Origin: Laterigemmans sp052161645 | GTDB lineage: Bacteria; Planctomycetota; Planctomycetia; Pirellulales; Pirellulaceae | Assembly: GCA_052161645.1 (NCBI GenBank) | Contig: CP197414.1 | Reading direction: 5' to 3' (one strand) | Length of the DNA stretch: 64,000 bases | Part shown: piece by piece, positions 24,114 through 32,975 of the stretch | How positions within the stretch are numbered: position 1 is the first letter of the stretch | How the letters are laid out: every line of letters begins with the position of its first letter | The notes under the pieces: model-generated | Databases searched by the model: none | The model's input: the letters and a program-made list of their open reading frames with translations, nothing else | What the model was told of the DNA's origin: nothing | Made by a program: the position numbers and the translations under genes

Positions 24114-24248
24114 GCTAGTGGTTTGTCAAGATTAAGAATTCGGCTCGCCTTCTTGAGCCGCTTTGGCGCTAGCCACGCTTTTGTCGCATGAACCGTGGCT
24201 AGCGCCAAAACGGCTAACCCTAAAGCTAAACTTTGACAAACCACTAGC
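24114..24248. mobile_element. MITE-like hairpin element with 16-bp terminal inverted repeats
   Basis: GCTAGTGGTTTGTCAA (24114-24129) is exactly inverted at 24233-24248. Inside, a second inverted pair of 22 bases (24156-24177 and 24194-24215, starting AGCCGCTTTGGCGCTAGCC) differs at one position and surrounds a 16-base loop. The whole 135-bp unit can fold into one long hairpin. It has no gene. The outer ends contain CTAG, which is self-complementary, so the target duplication could be hidden in it. It lies between the convergent MaoC and miaB genes. Confidence 0.7.
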
Positions 24249-24309
24249 CAAAAAACTGATTCACTGAGGGAGCAAGCTCGTTGAGGTTTGCGGCGAAATT
24301 TGCAATGCT

Positions 24310-25737
24310 CTAGCGGCTGCTGCCGATCGTAAACAGTTCGGGCCCAAGATGTTGCGTGCTGACGGCGCCGATCAAGGTGTGCGCGTTGACGTCGTGGATC
24401 ATCACCGATAGTACTTGGCCAGCTTGCCGGCGATTACCATCCCAGACCACGATTCGGTCACAGGGAGTTCGCCCGGTCATTTGCGTCAGCGGTCCTTCGT
24501 CGCCACGTTTGACGGCCAGCTTGCTGGGACCTTCGACCAGCACGTCGACTTGTTGCCCAACCAGTTTGGTATTGTCGGCTTCGCTGATGGCGTTTTGGAT
24601 GCGGAGCAATTCATTATTGCGGGCTGCTTTGACAGTTTCCGGGATATCATCCTCGAGACGCTCGGCCGCCTTGGTCCCTGGCCGCACGGAATACTTGAAA
24701 ATGAAACTGTTTTTAAAGCGACAGCGTTCTACCAGGGACACCGTCTTGGCAAAGTCTTCATCGGTTTCACCGCAAAAACCGACGATAAAATCGCTGCTCA
24801 CCGCGGCGTGTGGCAGCAGACGTTCGATCCGCTCCATCATTTCCATATAATCGCCGACCGTGTAGCCGCGTTTCATGCGTTTGAGCACTTCATCGCTGCC
24901 ACTCTGCGCCGGCACGTGCAAATAAGGCATCACCTTGGGGTAATCACGAACGGTGGTCAGCAATTCTTCCGTCATATCCTTGGGATAGCTGGTGACGAAT
25001 TTGAGCCGTTCGATGCCGGGAATTTCGTGCAATTGCTGCAGCAAGCGGGAGAGGTTGGTCGTTTCACCGTCGGCCGTAAAGCGGTAACTGTTAACGGTCT
25101 GTCCGAGGAGAATGATTTCTTTGCAGCCTTGATCGGCCAGCACGCGAGCTTCTTGGAGGATCTGCGCCGGTGGTCGCCCCTGTTCGGGACCGCGAGTGTT
25201 GGGCACGACGCAGTAGGTGCAGAACTTGTCGCAGCCGATTTGGATTCGCAGGTAAGCTTGGAAGGGAGTTGGCCGCATGGTGGCGTCGCGGAGCGGATCG
25301 AAGGTTTCGTGCGAGCGACGAATGGAATCTTGCGAACCAGCTTTGCGGCTCAAGCTGACCGCCATTTGTCGCCCTGCCCCGCTGCGGACTTGCGCTAGCA
25401 GGTCGGGAATCTGTTGCAGTTGCCCTGGTCCCACGACGAGATCGACATACGGCGCCCGCTCAAAGATAATCTTCTGATCTTTTTGTGCCATGCAGCCCAT
25501 CACGCCGATCGTCAGGTCGGGGCGAGTGGCTTTGTCTAAACGCAAGCGACCGAGTTGGCTGTAAATTTTTTCTTCGGCATGCTCGCGGACGCTGCAGGTG
25601 TTCAGCAGCACGGTGTCCGCTTCGGCTGGCGTAGCGACCAATTCGTAGCCGTGTCGCCGGAGGTCGGCCACTACCATCTCGCTGTCCAACACGTTCATTT
25701 GGCAGCCAACGGTCTCGATATAGAGTCGCTTTGTCAT
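24310..25737 (-). CDS. miaB: tRNA-2-methylthio-N6-dimethylallyladenosine synthase
   Basis: A 475-residue radical-SAM methylthiotransferase that modifies A37 of tRNAs reading UNN codons. The N-terminal UPF0004 domain has Cys12 in ETVGCQMNVLDSE, Cys in LNTCSVREHAEEK and Cys in VMGCMAQKDQ for one cluster. The radical-SAM motif is IGCDKFCTYCVVP, and NTRGPEQGRP follows. LHVPAQSGSDEVLKRMKRGY and DFIVGFCGETDEDF are standard, and a C-terminal TRAM domain spans about 390-460. It is the last gene of the def-fmt-small membrane protein-miaB set. Confidence 0.95.
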   Translation of the reverse strand: MTKRLYIETVGCQMNVLDSEMVVADLRRHGYELVATPAEADTVLLNTCSVREHAEEKIYSQLGRLRLDKATRPDLTIGVMGCMAQKDQKIIFERAPYVDLVVGPGQLQQIPDLLAQVRSGAGRQMAVSLSRKAGSQDSIRRSHETFDPLRDATMRPTPFQAYLRIQIGCDKFCTYCVVPNTRGPEQGRPPAQILQEARVLADQGCKEIILLGQTVNSYRFTADGETTNLSRLLQQLHEIPGIERLKFVTSYPKDMTEELLTTVRDYPKVMPYLHVPAQSGSDEVLKRMKRGYTVGDYMEMMERIERLLPHAAVSSDFIVGFCGETDEDFAKTVSLVERCRFKNSFIFKYSVRPGTKAAERLEDDIPETVKAARNNELLRIQNAISEADNTKLVGQQVDVLVEGPSKLAVKRGDEGPLTQMTGRTPCDRIVVWDGNRRQAGQVLSVMIHDVNAHTLIGAVSTQHLGPELFTIGSSR

Positions 25738-25810
25738 AGTTCTTTGCAGACAGTGTTGTCAGTGAACAGTGTTGTCAGTGAAGTCTCTTGTCGGTGAAAT
25801 CCTCTTGAAA

Positions 25811-26002
25811 TCACTCGCTGGTCGTCTCGTCGTTTTCCGCTGGCGGTTCGTCTTCCACAATGGTTTTACCAATCCGGCTTTCGACATGCTCTCGCAGCGA
25901 AGTCACCAGCGATTCGCGTCTTCGCTTCACCAGCGACCCCAGCATAATAACCGCGCAGGCCATTCCAAAAGCCCAAACCGCCAGCGTCTGCAGATTGGTC
26001 AT
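25811..26002 (-). CDS. Small single-span membrane protein in the def-fmt-miaB operon
   Basis: 63 residues, start ATG 26002 (MTNLQTLAVWAFGMACAVIML), giving one transmembrane helix at about 6-24, then a basic SLVKRRRESLVTSLREHV and an acidic tail (EDEPPAENDETTSE). The frame runs further upstream, but that part shadows fmt. It lies 50 bases after fmt and 73 before miaB, on the same strand. I do not recognise a family. The 73-base gap to miaB holds two tandem copies of CAGTGTTGTCAGTGAA (about 25751-25782). Confidence 0.55.
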   Translation of the reverse strand: MTNLQTLAVWAFGMACAVIMLGSLVKRRRESLVTSLREHVESRIGKTIVEDEPPAENDETTSE

Positions 26003-26052
26003 CGATCGGTTCCCACGCGTTGGAACATGGTTTTTTCGCCTTACGGTGTGCC

Positions 26053-27084
26053 TCAGGTCAAGACGGTGCCCGCCGCCAGCGGTCTTCCCCGCAGCCATTC
26101 GGCCGCAGTCATTTCTCGCTTTCCCGCCGGTTTCAGCCGGTTGATCCGCACCCAACCATCGCCGCAAGCGACCCATAGTTGATTGTCTCCCAGGCGAACG
26201 GTCCCCGGAACAGCTTGATCATCGCCAACTTGATCATCGGCCGAATCGAGATCGAGGATCATCAATCGCTGGGGTTGCTTTTTGGCACCGATCGCCGCGG
26301 GGATTTCGGAAAAGGCGCCGGGCCAGGGCTGCATGCCCCGCACGTGCCAGTCCAGTTCCGCAGCCGGCCGCCGCCAATCGATCCGCCCGTCGGCTTTGCT
26401 TAAACGGGGTGCGCGGCTGACAATCGCCGGATCTTGGCTCATGCCGACAGCCTGCTGGTCCGCCGCGGATTGGTTATCCAGCTTCGCAATTAACTGCTCG
26501 ACAGCCTCCAGCGTGGCGGACACTCCGATTTGAGCCAAGCGGTCTTCCAGTTCGCCGGCGGTTTCTTTACGTCCGACGGGAGTTTTCCGCGTGGTAATAA
26601 TGGGTCCAGCGTCGAGTTTGGGGGTCATGTGAATGACCGACACACCGGCTTCGCTTTGACCACTCAAGACGGCCCATTGGACAGGCGCGGCACCGCGAAA
26701 GGCGGGCAGCAGTGAACCGTGCAGGTTGATGCCGCCCCAGCGAGCGAGTTCCAGCACGTTGGCTTTGAGGATTTGGCCGTAGTCGCAAACGACTAGCAGG
26801 TCGGGCTGATCGGCGGCAAGCATCGCTTGGGATTCCGCCGAGTTGACACTTTCGGGAGCCACGACCGGCAGATTGAGCGTTTCGGCCCATTTCCGGACCG
26901 GCGATTTGGGCGGCGGCTTGTTGCCCGGTCCGGGGCGCTCGGGGCGGGTGAAGACTCGCAAACAGTGATGCCCGGCCCGAAGAAGCGCATCAAAGGCGGG
27001 CACGGCAAAGGGGCCGGTGCCCATCATCACGATTCGCACTGGGCGGGTAGTGCGGGGCAACGCCCCGCTAGCCTGCTCAGGCAT
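26053..27084 (-). CDS. fmt: Methionyl-tRNA formyltransferase
   Basis: 343 residues. It formylates initiator Met-tRNA with 10-formyl-THF. Start ATG 27084 (MPEQASGAL) overlaps the def stop by eight bases. The formyltransferase core is clear: RIVMMGTGPFAVPAFDALL, PPPKSPVRKWAE, DLLVVCDYGQILKANVLEL, and INLHGSLLPAFRGAAPVQWA with the Asn-His-Asp active site completed by HMTPKLDAGPI. The C-terminal OB domain begins at about 225 (KADGRIDWRRPAAELDWHVRGMQPWPGAF). Confidence 0.94.
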   Translation of the reverse strand: MPEQASGALPRTTRPVRIVMMGTGPFAVPAFDALLRAGHHCLRVFTRPERPGPGNKPPPKSPVRKWAETLNLPVVAPESVNSAESQAMLAADQPDLLVVCDYGQILKANVLELARWGGINLHGSLLPAFRGAAPVQWAVLSGQSEAGVSVIHMTPKLDAGPIITTRKTPVGRKETAGELEDRLAQIGVSATLEAVEQLIAKLDNQSAADQQAVGMSQDPAIVSRAPRLSKADGRIDWRRPAAELDWHVRGMQPWPGAFSEIPAAIGAKKQPQRLMILDLDSADDQVGDDQAVPGTVRLGDNQLWVACGDGWVRINRLKPAGKREMTAAEWLRGRPLAAGTVLT

Positions 27085-27661
27085 AGCGTTGCTCCCAAGT
27101 TGCCAAGCGGGCGAGCAACGCCTCGTCGCTGGGGATCGCCCCCGTTTGTTGGCGGGAGCGAAACTCCAGTTCCATCTCTTCCAGGGGGGTGTGCAGATCT
27201 TCCCGGGCCGTATCGGCCATGCGGTCAAAAAATAGCACTCCATCCAAGTGATCGTACTCGTGCATGAGGACCCGAGCGGGAAAGCCGCCGACCCGGCATT
27301 CGATTTGATTGCCGGATAAATCGTAAGCGCTGAGGCTGATTTCTTTCGGCCGCATCACCGTGCCGTACATGCCGGGCAAGCTGAGGCAGCCTTCTTCGGC
27401 CGCCTCGCTTCCCTTGGGCCGCTGGATTTCGGGGTTTAGCAGCACCATTTCTTCACCCTCGCCCCGTTTGCCAGCGGGGTTAATCACGAACAACCGCAGC
27501 GGCAAGTCGACTTGGTTGGCAGCCAGTCCCACGCCGTTGGCCTCGTACATCAAGTCCAGCATTTCGGCGGCAATGCGTTTCAGTTCGCTATCGACACGAC
27601 GGATCGGCTTGCTGCGGTAACGAAGCGTGGGGTGGGGAAAGGGAATGATCTCAAGAGGCAT
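27077..27661 (-). CDS. def: Peptide deformylase
   Basis: 194 residues from ATG 27661 (MPLEIIPFPHPTLR). Removes the formyl group from nascent proteins. All three motifs are present: GVGLAANQVD (motif 1), EGCLSLPG with metal ligand Cys92 (motif 2), and HEYDHLDG with His134, Glu135 and His138 (motif 3). The C-terminal 40 residues (SRQQTGAIPSDEALLARLATWEQRYA) are an extension. It overlaps fmt by eight bases, so the start and the removal of formyl groups are produced together. Confidence 0.95.
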   Translation of the reverse strand: MPLEIIPFPHPTLRYRSKPIRRVDSELKRIAAEMLDLMYEANGVGLAANQVDLPLRLFVINPAGKRGEGEEMVLLNPEIQRPKGSEAAEEGCLSLPGMYGTVMRPKEISLSAYDLSGNQIECRVGGFPARVLMHEYDHLDGVLFFDRMADTAREDLHTPLEEMELEFRSRQQTGAIPSDEALLARLATWEQRYA

Positions 27662-28053
27662 GATCGAGGGGCGCCACGAACGAGCAACAGAAATGGGGGC
27701 CGGCAATCCGTAGATGCCGGCGGCAAACGACCTTCTTACCTCACAGTGTAAGGCCCCAGCAATTGACCAGGGAGGCGGCTTGTCGGGGCAAATGCCCGAG
27801 AAACCCAAGAAAATTGAGCCCACAAAAAAAATTGTGAGGGCAAGTCAGCTTGCGCCGTGGTGGCTGTTGTTAAACCCGACCTTTGGCAGTTCGCCGACGC
27901 CGTCAGCCTCCCACTTGTCACGCGCCCCGCCCTCCCCGCGATTAGATTCGCTCGGTACACTGGGATCCTGTAATGTGTCGCCGGCGTTTTGTTGTCGGTG
28001 GTACGGAGGCCCGTCATGTAAAGCTCGAACCAAGAATTTAGGAGGCCGTCAGT
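27662..28053. other. Divergent intergenic region with a strong ribosome site at its end
   Basis: 392 bases between def (minus) and the SEC-C gene (plus). It ends in TAGGAGG (28039-28045), eight bases before the SEC-C ATG, the best Shine-Dalgarno in the window. No RNA gene or repeat is seen. Promoters for both sides must lie here but are not identified. Confidence 0.45.
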
Positions 28054-30225
28054 ATGGCCGTCGATCATTACGCCCTTTGCCCTTGTGGCAGCGGCAAGAA
28101 GATCAAATTTTGCAAATGCGCTAGTTCGATCGACGAGCTTGAAAAGGTGATGAAGATGGTCAGTGGCAGCCAGATGGTTGCCGCGCTGGACCGCCTCAAC
28201 CAAGTGCTGACCAATCACCCCGACGCGGCCTGGGCGCTAGCGATCAAGGGCCGTTTACTGATGTCGCTCCGTGAGCACGATTCGTTGGCGGCGAACAGTG
28301 AACGATTTATTCGCTTGCAGCCTTCCAACCCGCTGGCCCTTGCCCAGCGGGCGGCGGCCGAAATTTTTCAAGGAGAGGTCAAAGCGGCAGCGGTCAGTTT
28401 GCTGCAGGCCCTGGCCGAGAGTGGCCGCTCGGTCGATTCGTTCCTGATGGAGATTTCCTCCCTCTTGGCTCTGGCCTTGGCCCGCAGCCAGAATTTGCTG
28501 TCAGCTCGGCTGTACGCCACCTTGCCGCTGGCCACGACCGATTACGAAGACTCCAAGTTGGCCCAGCAGATCCTGGGCGAACTCAACCGCGCCAGCGGGG
28601 TCAGCCTGCTGGTCAAGAATCTTCCCAGCCCGATCCCCCGTCCCGACGACGTTAGCTGGGCCGAGCGATTTGACGAAGCCGACGCATTGCTGCACAGCAA
28701 CCAAGTCCTCCTGGCCGAGTCTAAACTGGAAGGGTTGGATCGTCAGTTTCCCGAGCAAGCGGCAATCGTCTCAGGCTTGCTCACTTGTGCCGTCTGGCGA
28801 GCCGACGTGACCGTGCAAGTTCGGCTGCTGAAAAAACTGAGCCGCATTGAGTTGGCTGCTGGCGAGCTGGAAGATTCCGCTCGCTTGTTCGCCACTGCGA
28901 GCGCTATCAAGCCGAGTGATGTTGAACTCAGTGTGCCGCTGCACGAGTGTGTTTACGAACTGGAAAACACCGAAGAAGCCACGCTGTCCATCGCCGCCAA
29001 TCCGCAGTGGGTGCCGTTGCCGGCCGAATCGCTGGCCCAAGCTGCTGAAGAACCCGATGGGGTGCCGCCACGTGCTGGTTTCCAAGTGCTCGATCGTGAG
29101 CCACTTGCCGCTGATGCGGAAATCACATCGGCTGACCAAGTTCCCCTGGTAAAGACCGTCGCTTTGTTGTTCGGCAAGCAAACCGACCGCGCCGCTCGCT
29201 TGGTCTTGCTGGATGTAAACGAATCGGACCGAGAGGTGGTCGAGCAGTTGGTGCAGGCCACTTTACAGCTCTCCGCACCGGCCGAAGTCAAAGAGCAGTC
29301 GATGCCCTTGCTGTCGTTAATGTTCCCGCGCACTTTCGGCGTTAATGTCGAGGAGTTGGTCGATCAAGAAATTGTCAAGCAGCTTGTGGCAAACAACATT
29401 GACCACGCTATCGGCGGGGCGAAACTGCCGTTGTTCGCTGGCAAAACACTCGCCGAAGCGGCGCAAGACCCAGGCACGTTGATGTTCCGCACGGCCATCG
29501 TCCGCCAATTGGAAGCGATGGCAGTTAGCCTGCCACAATTTGAGCTTAGTTTGGATCGACTGCGAAAACTGCTCGCCATCGAACCGCTGCCCAAACTGAC
29601 TCCGCAGACGGATGAAGATGTTGAGGCTCTATCGTTATTTGATCTGCTCCGCGTCGATCCCAGCCAGCTCGATACGGAAGGAGTTGTCTATCTGTTCCAA
29701 CGCTGCAGTCAGGTCAACGTTCAAGACACGCTAAAGTTGGTTGCCAACGTCATCGTTCAACAGGATGATTCGGCCTACGATTCTGAAATGGTCTACTCAG
29801 CTTACTTGGCTCTGTTGGGCAACGCCGATTCGCTCGACGAGGCCTTGAGAATCGTTGCCGAAGCAAAGGCATGGTGCAAGTCGAAGGGCATGTCGGCTGG
29901 TCCGATTTTGCTCAATGAGTTGCAATTGTATTTGCGCGAAGGGGACTCGGTCGGTTTCCAAAAGACAATTGAAACGATCATGACCGATCACAGCCACGAG
30001 CCGGAATTGATGGCTCATGTCCAGCAACTATTAATGCAGCTTGGTTTGCTCGGCCCCGACGGTTCACCCCGTCCCGCCGGTCGTCCAGCGGCCGCTCAGC
30101 AATCGGGTTTGTGGACCGGAGATGCAGCTCAAGCACCACCTGCCGCACAGCCATCGGCGTCCCCGTCGCAGGCCGGCGGTGCCTCGCCAGCGGCTGGGAA
30201 ACTTTGGCTGCCCGGAATGGATTGA
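28054..30225 (+). CDS. SEC-C zinc-motif protein with TPR-like helices
   Basis: 723 residues, ATG 28054 after a strong TAGGAGG. Residues 9-22 form a SEC-C zinc knuckle (CPCGSGKKIKFCKC), as found at the end of SecA and in many small bacterial proteins. The remainder is helical: TPR-like units are clear at about 35-130 (AALDRLNQVLTNHPDAAWAL, LRQRAAAEIFQGEV-like stretches) and again at 210-280, while 450-700 is less regular. The last about 45 residues are proline/alanine-rich (AQAPPAAQPSASPSQAGG) and end KLWLPGMD. No signal peptide. Role unknown; SEC-C suggests protein or ribosome-related contacts. Confidence 0.72.
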   Translation: MAVDHYALCPCGSGKKIKFCKCASSIDELEKVMKMVSGSQMVAALDRLNQVLTNHPDAAWALAIKGRLLMSLREHDSLAANSERFIRLQPSNPLALAQRAAAEIFQGEVKAAAVSLLQALAESGRSVDSFLMEISSLLALALARSQNLLSARLYATLPLATTDYEDSKLAQQILGELNRASGVSLLVKNLPSPIPRPDDVSWAERFDEADALLHSNQVLLAESKLEGLDRQFPEQAAIVSGLLTCAVWRADVTVQVRLLKKLSRIELAAGELEDSARLFATASAIKPSDVELSVPLHECVYELENTEEATLSIAANPQWVPLPAESLAQAAEEPDGVPPRAGFQVLDREPLAADAEITSADQVPLVKTVALLFGKQTDRAARLVLLDVNESDREVVEQLVQATLQLSAPAEVKEQSMPLLSLMFPRTFGVNVEELVDQEIVKQLVANNIDHAIGGAKLPLFAGKTLAEAAQDPGTLMFRTAIVRQLEAMAVSLPQFELSLDRLRKLLAIEPLPKLTPQTDEDVEALSLFDLLRVDPSQLDTEGVVYLFQRCSQVNVQDTLKLVANVIVQQDDSAYDSEMVYSAYLALLGNADSLDEALRIVAEAKAWCKSKGMSAGPILLNELQLYLREGDSVGFQKTIETIMTDHSHEPELMAHVQQLLMQLGLLGPDGSPRPAGRPAAAQQSGLWTGDAAQAPPAAQPSASPSQAGGASPAAGKLWLPGMD

Positions 30226-30235
30226 CCATCGCGCC

Positions 30236-31378
30236 ATGCAGACTCAATCAGCTGTTGATCCGCAGATCGACGCGCAATGGATGCGTCGCGCGCTGGAGTT
30301 GGCCAAGCATGGAGAGGGCCTGGTTGAGCCAAACCCGATGGTTGGCTGCGTGATCGTGCGTGATGGACAAGTGTTGGCTGAAGGCTGGCATCGCCACTTT
30401 GGTGGACTGCATGCCGAACGCGACGCGTTGGCCAAAGTCGGCGAACAGGCTGATCTGAGTGGTGCGACATGGTATGTGACGCTTGAACCTTGCTGCCACG
30501 CCGGCAAAACGCCTCCCTGCAGCGGCGCCGTGATTGCTTCCCGCCCGCGACGCGTGGTGGTCGCCATGCGGGATCCTTTTCCCTTGGTGAACGGCGGTGG
30601 TTTTCGGGAAATCCAAGCCGCCGGGATCGAGGTGACCGTTGGAGTCGAGGCGCTGGCGGCTCAAGATTTATGTGCGCCGTTTCTCAAGCGACTGCAGACC
30701 GGTCGCCCCTGGGTGATCGCCAAATGGGCAATGACGCTGGATGGAAAAATTGCCACCGCTTGCGGCGATAGCCGCTGGATCAGCAGCCCCGAAAGCCGCC
30801 GCTATGTGCACGCCCTCCGCGGTCGCGTTGACGCGGTGATCGTGGGTGCGGGAACGGCCGCGGCCGACGATCCCCGTTTGACGACGCGTCCCCCCGGGCC
30901 TCGCACGGCGACGCGGATTGTGATCGACCGACACGCTAGCTTGGCACTCGATTGCCAGCTCGTCCGAACCGCACGCGAAGTTCCGGTGCGCGTTTTTACC
31001 AGTTCGCAAGCTCCCGCAGCCTACGTCGAGGCAATGCAGGGAGCGGGTGTCGACGTAGTCAGCTGCGATACCGCAGAGCGTGGCGAGATGTTGGGCGAAG
31101 TGTTGGACCACTGCGGGCGTGACCAGATGACAAACGTGCTGGTCGAAGGGGGGGGAACTCTGCTTGGCGCCATGCATGACGCTCAGCTGATCGACGAGGT
31201 GCACGCTTTTATCGCGCCGAAAATCGTCGGTGGCCAAGCCGCCATGACACCGGTCGAAGGTCGCGGGCTGACCGCCATGCGAGACGCCATCCAGTGGCAA
31301 GTCCGCGATGTGAAACGCATCGAGGATGATGTCTTGATGATCGCCCGGCGGCCGCTGGCAAGCTCGGTAGGTGTCTAG
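30236..31378 (+). CDS. ribD: Bifunctional riboflavin deaminase/reductase
   Basis: 380 residues, ATG 30236, ten bases after the SEC-C gene. The deaminase half has the zinc site HAE (His59, Glu61) and LEPCCHAGKTPPC (Cys86, Cys95), with PNPMVGCVIV upstream. The reductase half starts near 158 (RPWVIAKWAMTLDGKIAT), followed by GDSRWISSPESR, VDAVIVGAGTAAADDPRLT and VLVEGGGTLLGA. It converts the pyrimidine made by GTP cyclohydrolase II in two steps of riboflavin synthesis. Other rib genes are not in the window. The 723-residue gene may share its transcript. Confidence 0.94.
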   Translation: MQTQSAVDPQIDAQWMRRALELAKHGEGLVEPNPMVGCVIVRDGQVLAEGWHRHFGGLHAERDALAKVGEQADLSGATWYVTLEPCCHAGKTPPCSGAVIASRPRRVVVAMRDPFPLVNGGGFREIQAAGIEVTVGVEALAAQDLCAPFLKRLQTGRPWVIAKWAMTLDGKIATACGDSRWISSPESRRYVHALRGRVDAVIVGAGTAAADDPRLTTRPPGPRTATRIVIDRHASLALDCQLVRTAREVPVRVFTSSQAPAAYVEAMQGAGVDVVSCDTAERGEMLGEVLDHCGRDQMTNVLVEGGGTLLGAMHDAQLIDEVHAFIAPKIVGGQAAMTPVEGRGLTAMRDAIQWQVRDVKRIEDDVLMIARRPLASSVGV

Positions 31379-31892
31379 TCCTCCATCAAGCGAAGCTTGA
31401 TTTTCAATTTGTCTCGAAAACTCGAAAACCCTCAGCGATTCACGCGTGTATTCGAGGTTAACAAGACTTCAATCCACGCACGCAAACGAGTCTGGAAAGA
31501 ACAGGCTAACTCCGTTGCCTCATGTCTCCACCGCTTGTCGATCGCCATTTGCTCCGCTGCGCCCCGGGGTGAGCGACCGACAAGCGGCTCCGACGAAGGC
31601 AACTCCAAGTGAGAATCCTGTCATGACGTGACCAACAAAAAAACAAAAACTGGCAACAACCGCTTGTCAAACCTTGGACTTCATGGTCGACCGCGAGCAC
31701 CGATGTCGCAGCAAGTAAATTTACCATCAGGAAGCGGCGGATCCGCGACTTCGGTGCATCGCATGGTTCTGCCCGCTCTTTCGCTTCGTTGAATTATGTT
31801 CATCGATATATTCGCCCAAGGCAACGTTTCGCAAAGAGTGTTCACGAATAGCCAGAGTACGCGTGGTCGGTGTGCTATCGCGCCCTCTAGCT
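31379..31892. other. Gene-free stretch with an inverted repeat
   Basis: 514 bases. CCGCTTGTCG (31531-31540) and CGACAAGCGG (31578-31587) form an exact inverted pair, and a third copy of CCGCTTGTC occurs near 31660. AAGCGAAGCTT at 31388 is a small palindrome after ribD. No open frame here has family-like sequence. It looks like degraded intergenic DNA at the edge of the decay zone. Confidence 0.5.
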
Positions 31893-32975
31893 TCAGGGGT
31901 TGTCGTTTTCGATCGTATTGATTGCAGCTCGTGCAGCTTGCCTGACGGTTTGCGACGGATCAAGCTCAACCAGTCTTTGTAAAGACGGAAGTGAAGGTCG
32001 ACTGGCCTTCCCGGCGTTGGCCAGCAGTTCGATTGACAGAAGCCGTATTTCACTATCAGGATGTTGAAGCTGTTTGGCGGCTTCATTTGCCAGCAGTCGA
32101 CCGAGGCCAGGATACTGTTTGCTTATTTCTTTGACAGCCTCCCGTGCGGTTCGGCGTACCATTTCTATGCCCTTTAGATAGGTATTCACGCCTTCCTGGG
32201 TCTTGACTGGGGCATGCGTCATGATTGGATTAGCGCGTAGATCGCAAAGTTGCCAGAGAAAGTAGGCCACATCACTATCTTCATCCAAGATAACCTCGGT
32301 CATCAAACGCAACATCTCAGATATGATCTGACACTATTGCAGTAGAAGCTCCGCTCTCTGGTTGTGTAGTTCCTGAAGATTGCGATGCTTGTCTCGGAGT
32401 GAATACATTTCATCGTTGATCGAAAGCAACTCATCACGGTATGAAAGAACTTCATCTCCATCTTTGGTGGGTGGCCACAGTATCTGCCAGGCCCGCTGTT
32501 GCCGCACGTGCAAGGCTTGCATTTGCTGCAAGGCTCCTTCTTGCTGCTTGGCCTGCATCTGCTTGACAGAGCCGACACGGACCAGCAACTGCATGACATA
32601 CCGGCTCAGGACTGGCATAGCTGCGGGTGCCAATGGCCCCAGTTTTCTCACAGCTTCCCTTTTGGCTTGCAACATCTCGTTAAATTTATCCGAAGAAGGC
32701 TCTGCAAAGATCACTTCGGTCGCCTGCTTGAGTTCAGGACTCAACTGAGCGACGGCATTACTGGCTCGATCACGAACTCTTGGAACCTTGTCGCCATTAG
32801 CTATTACTAGAAGAGTTCGCAAAACAGGCAAGTTGTCGGCTCGGCTGGCTGATAGTGCTTGGATAGCATCAAGCTTTCGCTGAGTAGTGCGAGCACGACG
32901 CAATTCTTCGAGAGGCTTTTGCCAATTGCCGGCATCTTGAACAAGGATCAACAGGCATGTTACTAGAATTTTCAT
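31893..32975 (-). pseudogene. HEAT-like repeat protein gene interrupted by an in-frame amber codon
   Basis: Two open pieces share one frame: a 213-codon N-part (32334-32975) with signal-like start MKILVTCLLILVQDA, and a 140-codon C-part (31893-32315). Between them are one TAG (32334-32336) and six sense codons (CQIISE). Both pieces have helical repeats: KLDAIQALSASRADNLPVL and VPRVRDRASNAVAQL in the first, HPDSEIRLLSIELLANAGK and DPSQTVRQAARAAINTIEN in the second, as in HEAT/armadillo proteins. The middle is a glutamine-rich coiled coil (KQMQAKQQEGALQQMQALH). A single CAG to TAG change would explain the break; expression of the two parts as separate proteins is less likely, as the second has no ribosome site. 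Confidence 0.65.

Noticed and set aside
24415..25398. 327-codon plus-strand frame
   Set aside because: Antisense shadow of miaB, whose radical-SAM and cluster motifs are unmistakable.
32334..32336. Pyrrolysine or programmed readthrough at the amber codon
   Set aside because: No methyltransferase context, no PylS/PylT evidence, and a nonsense change in a decay zone is simpler.
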